Assembly (NCBI GenBank): GCA_027493525.1
Contig: JAOSKN010000001.1
Span: forward strand, 2,294,001 to 2,358,000
DNA length: 64,000 nucleotides
Source: Planctomycetota bacterium
GTDB lineage: Bacteria; Planctomycetota; SZUA-567; H5-PLA8
Reading direction: 5' to 3'
Part shown: piece after piece, positions 59,323 to 64,000 of the stretch
How positions within the stretch are numbered: the stretch's first letter is position 1
Layout of the letters: each line of letters starts with the position of its first letter
Position numbers and translations under genes: made by a program
Notes under the pieces: model-generated
The model's input: the letters and a program-made list of their open reading frames with translations, nothing else
Databases searched by the model: none
What the model was told of the DNA's origin: nothing

Positions 59323-59400
59323 AAGTATGAAGTATGAAGTATGAAGTATGAAGAAAAAGACTCCGATATCTTCATCCTTCTTACTTCATAATTCATTCTT
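59323..59400. repeat. heptamer repeat AAGTATG with facing partial complement
   Basis: Four AAGTATG units (59323-59350), then about 15 bases, then CTTCATCCTTCTTACTTCAT on the right, which can pair loosely with them. It sits between the convergent alr and tyrS genes, where it could act as a bidirectional stop. Confidence 0.6.
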
Positions 59401-59435
59401 TTGTTTGTCCTTTAATTCAAGCAAACCTACCGGCG

Positions 59436-60908
59436 TTATTCGGCCTTGAAGAGGAAATACTCCTTCTTGCCCTTCCGCAGGACCAGGTATTTCCCGTGCA
59501 GGAGTTCGCCTGAATTCACCTTCTTTCCCAAGTCGGAAACGCGAACGTTGTTGAGGTTCGCGCCGCCCTGCTGGATCGCGCGCTTGGCCTCGCCCTTGCT
59601 CTTCCAGAGTCCGGATTCGGCCATCAGGTCGATGAAGAGCGCGCCTTCGCCGTTCAACCGCGCCTTCGCCAGCGGCCCGTTCGGCGCCTCCTTGACCAGT
59701 TCGAGCAGCGTGGCCTCGTCGAGCCCCGCCAGGCCCGCGTCGCCATCCTTCGCACCGCCGCCAAAGAGCGCCGCCGCGGCCTGTTCGGCCTTGCGCGTTT
59801 CGTCCTCGCCGTGAACGAGCCGCGTCAGCTCGCGCGCCAGCGCGCGCTGGGCCTCGCGCTTGGCGGGCTCGGCGGCGTGGCGTGCTTCAAGCGCCTCGAT
59901 CTCCGCCTGCGGCAGCTCGGTGAACCAGCGCAGCATCGTCCCCGCGTCGGCGTCGGGGACGTTGATGAAGTACTGGTAAAGCGCGTACGGCGAGGTCCGG
60001 TGGGCGCTGAGCCAGACCGCGCCGTCCTCGGTCTTCCCGAATTTCTTGCCGTCGCTGCGAACCAAAAGGGGCCAGGTGAGGCCATAGGCCGGCTGCGAAA
60101 ACGCAGCTACTACTTTGAATTCGCCTTGCGTTATACCCTCTTTGAGTACTTTATCTATTTGATTTGACGTATAGTTTTCGATTACTTTGGCAGCTTTTTC
60201 AGCCTTTTCGGCGAGTTCGTGAGGCAAAACGCTCCTACTCTTAGATGCAGCTTGGATTGTATCAACAAAAATCCTCCTCCTTATGAGGTCACATCCTGCA
60301 GTAATATTGCCCCATTGATCACTGCCACCGATTTGCATTCTACATCCAAAGGTCTTAAACAAATGCCAGAAGTCGTACGCCTGGAGCAGCATGTAGCTGA
60401 ACTCGGTGAAGCTGATGCCGTGCTCGCGGTCGTCCATGCGGCTCTTGACGCTGTCCTTCGCGACCATGTGGTTCACGGTGAAATGCTTGCCGGTGTCGCG
60501 CAGAAATTCGATCAGGGAGAGCTTGCAGAGCCAGTCGGCGTTGTTGATCAGCCTGGCCTCGCCGGCGCCGGCATTGCGGAAGATGCGCGAGATGACCTCC
60601 TGGATGCCGCGGCAGTTCGCGTCGAGCTGTTCGGCGGTCAGCAGGCTGCGTTCGGCGCTCTTGCCGCTGGGGTCGCCGATGAAGCCGGTCCCGCCGCCGG
60701 CGATGGCGATGGCCTTGTGCCCGGCCTTCTGAAAGCGCGCAAGGTTGATCAGGCCCATCAGGTTTCCGAGATGCAGGCTGTCGGCGCTGGGATCGAAGCC
60801 GCAGTAGACGGCCAGCGACTCTTTCTTCAACCGCTCGCCCAATTGCGGGTCGGTTACCTGGTGGACCAGGCCGCGCCATTTCAGTTCGCCGAGGACATCG
60901 CCGGGCAT
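59436..60908 (-). CDS. tyrS: tyrosyl-tRNA synthetase with an AT-rich in-frame insertion
   Basis: 490 residues (usually about 400-425). Class I motifs: HLGN at 46-49 (HIGH-type) and KFGKT at 289-293 (KMSKS-type); Tyr-binding ISFTEFSYMLLQAYDF and QIGGSDQWGNITAG; S4 domain at the end (GLWKSKGEAKRAIQQGGANL). Between DLIRRR and AYGLTWPLL there are about 62 residues (212-273), where E. coli TyrS has about six. The insert and part of the conserved upstream sequence (60090-60362) are clearly AT-rich. The frame stays open, so the protein is probably functional. Confidence 0.95.
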   Translation of the reverse strand: MPGDVLGELKWRGLVHQVTDPQLGERLKKESLAVYCGFDPSADSLHLGNLMGLINLARFQKAGHKAIAIAGGGTGFIGDPSGKSAERSLLTAEQLDANCRGIQEVISRIFRNAGAGEARLINNADWLCKLSLIEFLRDTGKHFTVNHMVAKDSVKSRMDDREHGISFTEFSYMLLQAYDFWHLFKTFGCRMQIGGSDQWGNITAGCDLIRRRIFVDTIQAASKSRSVLPHELAEKAEKAAKVIENYTSNQIDKVLKEGITQGEFKVVAAFSQPAYGLTWPLLVRSDGKKFGKTEDGAVWLSAHRTSPYALYQYFINVPDADAGTMLRWFTELPQAEIEALEARHAAEPAKREAQRALARELTRLVHGEDETRKAEQAAAALFGGGAKDGDAGLAGLDEATLLELVKEAPNGPLAKARLNGEGALFIDLMAESGLWKSKGEAKRAIQQGGANLNNVRVSDLGKKVNSGELLHGKYLVLRKGKKEYFLFKAE

Positions 60909-60934
60909 CTCGAATTCCTTTTCGTTCGGGCAAC

Positions 60935-60962
60935 AAAAAAGCCATGGGGGCTGCCCATGGCT
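60935..60962 (-). terminator. strong hairpin terminator in the tyrS leader / after the Uma2 gene
   Basis: A perfect 9-bp stem, AGCCATGGG (60940-60948) with CCCATGGCT (60954-60962), followed on the minus strand by T6. It ends about 26 bases before the tyrS ATG and about 160 bases after the Uma2 stop. It may end the Uma2 transcript or attenuate tyrS. The T-box consensus was not found. Confidence 0.7.
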
Positions 60963-61119
60963 TCATCTCGCGAGAGAAGGTGCGCGTCAGCGCGCACGCG
61001 GCCGTGGGCCCCGATGAGAGAGCGGATAATAAAGGATGTATCCGCGATTGCCCATGCCTGTCTCGCCTCTCATGGAAGGCACTGTACCCTTCGCCATAGC
61101 GGCCTGTCAAGCCGGCGGC

Positions 61120-61668
61120 TCAGCGCGCGAAGACGGGTCCAAGCTCAAGCGCGAAGCCCGGCAGCAGATCGGACGTCAGGGTCTCCCCGGCGCCGAGCGC
61201 GCGCAGGGGCTTCAACGGATCTTCCTGGAGCCGGTAGACCGCGAGGGTGTCGGCGTCGGGGTCGACGATCCAGTATTCGCGCACGCCGTGGAGCGCGTAG
61301 AGCTTCTTCTTGACGGTAAGGTCAAGCTGCCGATTGCCCGCGGAAAGAATCTCGATACAAAGGTCCGGCGCGCCTCGCAGGCCTTCGGGATGAACGATCT
61401 CGGACCGTGCGCGCGAAATGAACAGGATATCGGGCTGGTACACGTCGTCTTCGGACAGGATGACGTCGGTGGGCGCCGAGAGAATCTCGCCCAGCCCATG
61501 AAGAGCCACGAACGAATACAACGCCTGGGAAAGGCGCATCTGAATTCGCTGATGCCGGACGTTGGGTGCGAGACTCATGACCAATTCGCCCTCCACGAGC
61601 TGATAGCGCGGGCCGGTCTCGGGGAGCGCGGCATAGTCCTCGTAGGTGAATTTGACCTTCACGCCCAT
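61120..61668 (-). CDS. Uma2-family (DUF820) putative endonuclease
   Basis: 182 residues with the Uma2 restriction-endonuclease-like fold: YQLVEGELVMSLAPNVRHQR, VYQPDILFIS (Asp), GAPDLCIEILSAGNRQLDL (Glu), KKKLYALHGVREYWIVDPD (Lys). The PD-(D/E)xK residues look intact. Biological role unknown; the family is abundant in cyanobacteria and planctomycetes. Codirectional with dgt upstream, 51 bases apart. Confidence 0.92.
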   Translation of the reverse strand: MGVKVKFTYEDYAALPETGPRYQLVEGELVMSLAPNVRHQRIQMRLSQALYSFVALHGLGEILSAPTDVILSEDDVYQPDILFISRARSEIVHPEGLRGAPDLCIEILSAGNRQLDLTVKKKLYALHGVREYWIVDPDADTLAVYRLQEDPLKPLRALGAGETLTSDLLPGFALELGPVFAR

Positions 61669-61719
61669 AGTCGCCTCCGCGACACAGCATATCCGATGAC
61701 CGGGGCGGCGGGCAACCCG

Positions 61720-62874
61720 TCAGCCCCCGCAGACCTCGCCCCACGTCTGCTCGGCGAAGCGGTCGGTCATCCCGGAGACGTAATCGCAGGCCACGCGCGG
61801 GAGCGTCTCGCCTTCGGCGTCGATGCGGCGGCGGTGATCGGCCGGCAGCCGCGCGGGTTCGGCCAGGTACGCGTTGAACAATTCCTTCAGCCGCGCCTGC
61901 CATTTCGCGGTCTCGCTCCGCACGTTCGGGTGATTGTAGAAGCGCGCGTGCAGGAAGCGCTCCAGTTCGGCCTTGGCGCGCCGCGTCGGTTCGCCGAATC
62001 CGACCAGTTCCTTCGCGCAGGCGCGCACGTCGGACAGCGAGCCGATGCGCTGCTCGGCCAGCCGGCGTTCGGTCTCGGCGAGCAGGTCGCCGGTGAGCCG
62101 CCGGATCAGCCTGCGCACGACCGAGCGCCAGCGCAGGCGATGGTCGGCCTTCAATTCCGGATGCTCGCGCAGGACCTCCGCGAGCGTCTCGCTCCAAAGA
62201 GCCACGCCGCCCAGGTCGCGCTCGTCCAGCGTACCGCTGACCAGGCCGTCCTCGATGTCGTGCGTGTCGTAGGCGATCTCGTCGGCATGCCCGACGAGCT
62301 GGACCTCCAGCGAGACGGACTCCGCGCCGAAGCCGTGCCTCGCGCGCCCCGCCGGCCCCAGGTTCTTGGTGAAGCCCTCGCGCGTCTCGTAGCTGAGGTT
62401 CAGGCCGGGGAAAGCCGCGTATCGCCGCTCGAGCAGGTCGACGATGCGCAGGCCCTGCGTGTTGTGGTTGAAGCCGCCTTGGTCCTTCATGACTTCGTCC
62501 AGCGCGTCCTCGCCGGAGTGCCCGAACGGGCCGTGGCCGAGGTCGTGCGCGAGGGCGAGGGCCTCGACGAGGTCCTCGTTGAGCCCCAACGCGCGCGCGG
62601 CGGTCCGCGCGATCTGGGTGACCTCCATCGTGTGCGTCAGGCGCGTGCGGAAGTGGTCGCCTTCCATGACGCTCACGAAGACCTGCGTCTTGTATTCGAG
62701 GCGGCGGAAGGCGGTGCAGTGGACGATCCGGTCGCGGTCGCGCTGGAAGCGCCCGCGGTAGGGCGGTTCGTCCTCGGGCACGCGCCGGCCGCGGCTGTCG
62801 CGCCCGCGCACGGCGCAGGGCGCGAGGGCCGCTTCGAGGTGGGCTTCAAGCTCTTCGCGCTTGCGCATCGCCAT
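61720..62874 (-). CDS. dgt: dGTP triphosphohydrolase / HD-domain nucleotide hydrolase
   Basis: 384 residues, HD superfamily. FRRLEYKTQVFV, H..HD motif in RLTHTMEVTQIARTAA and ALAHDLGHGPFGHSGEDALD, and the late Asp in VGHADEIAYDTHDIEDGL. This is the dGTPase-like layout (deoxyguanosinetriphosphate triphosphohydrolase-like protein). Cleaves dNTPs to nucleoside plus triphosphate; dNTP-pool control and phage resistance are known family roles. Exact substrate not assignable. Confidence 0.92.
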   Translation of the reverse strand: MAMRKREELEAHLEAALAPCAVRGRDSRGRRVPEDEPPYRGRFQRDRDRIVHCTAFRRLEYKTQVFVSVMEGDHFRTRLTHTMEVTQIARTAARALGLNEDLVEALALAHDLGHGPFGHSGEDALDEVMKDQGGFNHNTQGLRIVDLLERRYAAFPGLNLSYETREGFTKNLGPAGRARHGFGAESVSLEVQLVGHADEIAYDTHDIEDGLVSGTLDERDLGGVALWSETLAEVLREHPELKADHRLRWRSVVRRLIRRLTGDLLAETERRLAEQRIGSLSDVRACAKELVGFGEPTRRAKAELERFLHARFYNHPNVRSETAKWQARLKELFNAYLAEPARLPADHRRRIDAEGETLPRVACDYVSGMTDRFAEQTWGEVCGG

Positions 62875-62937
62875 TCAGCCTAACGAGGGTTTCCCGGCGT
62901 CCAAGCGCGAAGTAGACTGCCGCGCGGCGAGGATCGC

Positions 62938-63696
62938 ATGCTCGAGACCCCCGAACCGCCCGATGCCCCCGCGGACCGCGAACTGGTCGGCGTCTTCAAG
63001 GCGCGCTCTCCCAGCGAAGCGGCCTTCTACGCGACGGCGTTGAGCGAAGCCGGAATCCCCGCGGTCGCGCAGGGCGAAGCGCTGGCCTCGCTGGCCGGAG
63101 GCTATCTGCCCGGGGTCTTCTTCCGCGTCTGTGTCCCGCGCGGGCGCGAAGCCGAGGCCCGCGCGCTGCTGGCCGACCGCGCCGCCCTGGCGCGCGCCGT
63201 CCAGGACGAGTCGATCGAACCGGCCGACGCTTCCGGGCGCGAAGCCGCGCTGCGCGAAGCCTTCGCCCGCAACGAGGCGCTTTCGGTCCCCGACCCGCGC
63301 GCGCCTTCCGACCCGCTGCTCACCGAAATGGCGCGCCTCTCCGCGCTGCCCAAGGGCGAGCGGCGCGAGGCGCTGGAACCGTACCTGCGCGCGTGGATCG
63401 AGGAGGGCGCCGGGCCTTTGACGGCCGCCAAGTACCTCGCCGCGGCGGGGCTCTCGCTCGAAGAGGCCGCGGACCTGGAACACGGCGTGCGCGCGCGGCT
63501 GCACACGCTCACCCGCGCCCAAGGCCGGGCGCGCGTGGCCGGCGGGCTGGCGCTATGGGCGGCGGCTGGCGCGCTTGGCTGGTTCAAGCTCCTGCCGATC
63601 TGGGGGCTGCTCTGCGTCGCCTTCGGCATCGGCGGCGCGGTGGTGTTCCTGGACGGGATCCGGCTGCTGCGCCGCCTTACGCCGCCGGGGGCGTGA
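62938..63696 (+). CDS. DUF2007-like domain membrane protein
   Basis: 252 residues. The N-terminal 75 residues (LVGVFKARSPSEAAFYATAL, AGIPAVAQGE, FFRVCVPRGREAEARALLAD) resemble the DUF2007 signal-transducing fold. A variable charged linker follows. Two C-terminal hydrophobic helices (GLALWAAAGALGWF, IWGLLCVAFGIGGAVVFLDG) suggest a membrane tail. Function unknown. Divergent from dgt, 63 bases apart. Confidence 0.62.
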   Translation: MLETPEPPDAPADRELVGVFKARSPSEAAFYATALSEAGIPAVAQGEALASLAGGYLPGVFFRVCVPRGREAEARALLADRAALARAVQDESIEPADASGREAALREAFARNEALSVPDPRAPSDPLLTEMARLSALPKGERREALEPYLRAWIEEGAGPLTAAKYLAAAGLSLEEAADLEHGVRARLHTLTRAQGRARVAGGLALWAAAGALGWFKLLPIWGLLCVAFGIGGAVVFLDGIRLLRRLTPPGA

Positions 63697-63766
63697 GGCT
63701 TCGTCGCGTGGCACGCGCGCATCCTTCAGGTACACTCGGAGCCGTGCCTGCCCGGAGGCTCCCCCG

Positions 63767-64000
63767 ATGTCCGACGAAACGCTGCCGTCCGAACTCCTGG
63801 CCAAGCTCGCCGCCGCCCGGGACCTGAGCGCGCGCCCGCACGCAACGCGCTTCGTCGAGCCGGCGACCTTCGCCGAGACCTTCCACCGCCAGGCTCATGC
63901 GCGCCCCGACCAGCCCTTCCTGATCTATTACGGCGACGGGGCCGGCGGCGCGGAGATCCGCCGCGAGCACACCTATCGCGACTTCCATGGGCAGGTCGTT
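63767..64000 (+). CDS. AMP-binding/acyl-CoA-synthetase-like protein, 5' part only
   Basis: ATG 63767 with GGAGG eight bases upstream; 78 codons remain open to the window edge. FAETFHRQAHARPDQPFLIY, then REHTYRDFHGQVV, matches the N-terminus of AMP-dependent synthetases and ligases (RPDxPAL..TYxEL). The adenylation core lies beyond the window, so substrate and class cannot be judged. Confidence 0.7.
   Translation, partial: MSDETLPSELLAKLAAARDLSARPHATRFVEPATFAETFHRQAHARPDQPFLIYYGDGAGGAEIRREHTYRDFHGQVV

Noticed and set aside
60090..60277. Intein in tyrS
   Set aside because: The extra segment is about 62 residues, far below a mini-intein, and has no terminal splicing residues (no His-Asn before a Cys/Ser/Thr).
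60909..61110. T-box riboswitch for tyrS
   Set aside because: No AGGGTGG-type antiterminator bulge or Tyr specifier loop was found; only the terminator hairpin is present.

Overview
The window is a GC-rich (mostly about 65%), gene-dense piece of a Gram-negative-type bacterial chromosome. Two sulfatases, two phytanoyl-CoA-dioxygenase-like proteins, lyase-like secreted proteins, a VIT/VWA protein, MJ0042-type zinc ribbons and many palindromic intergenic repeats suggest Planctomycetota or a neighbouring PVC or candidate phylum. That placement is inference: there is no rRNA or tRNA here to anchor it.

Layout. 1-10.7 kb: rnc; an AraC regulator divergent from a PhyH oxygenase; a heparinase-like secreted protein divergent from a LuxR-type regulator; then DUF1028, speA and eno on the minus strand. 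10.8-18.1 kb: secreted or membrane proteins of unknown role, plus an 890-base non-coding region (15976-16862) with a 169-bp palindromic element and four degenerate repeats of about 120 bp. 18.2-23.7 kb: nth, a heavy-metal-binding peptide, a TPR protein, a VOC protein, dapF and a TIM-barrel isomerase-like gene. 23.9-29.8 kb: a SUF iron-sulfur locus (DUF59, Rrf2 regulator, sufB, sufC, sufD, sufU, sufT) with no cysteine desulfurase. 29.9-45.4 kb: polysaccharide and sulfate-ester functions (pectate-lyase-fold protein, two sulfatases, AraC and IclR regulators), a large TPR/transglutaminase-like protein, DUF1223, a PLP enzyme, a Pmp3-like peptide, and an AT-rich HEPN-type gene that looks foreign. 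45.4-53.2 kb: secreted zinc-finger and VWA proteins plus a second copy of the palindromic element. 53.2-64 kb: an IclR-PhyH divergent pair, M20 peptidase, two ExbD/TolR proteins, alr, tyrS (with an AT-rich in-frame insertion), Uma2, dgt, a DUF2007-like membrane protein and the start of an acyl-CoA-synthetase-like gene.

How the genes work together: regulator/enzyme pairs (AraC-PhyH, IclR-PhyH, IclR-sulfatase) look like small inducible catabolic modules for sulfated or complex organic matter. The SUF locus is a co-directional operon headed by an Fe-S-sensing Rrf2 protein. dapF and alr supply peptidoglycan precursors.

Caution for users: seven genes are each interrupted by one single-base indel, six of them placed in a homopolymer run of three or more bases (one of these could sit in a GG instead) and one in a CCC run of a small gene. 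Translations continue cleanly in the next frame with family-conserved residues. I read these as consensus errors rather than decay, and give full-length spans.
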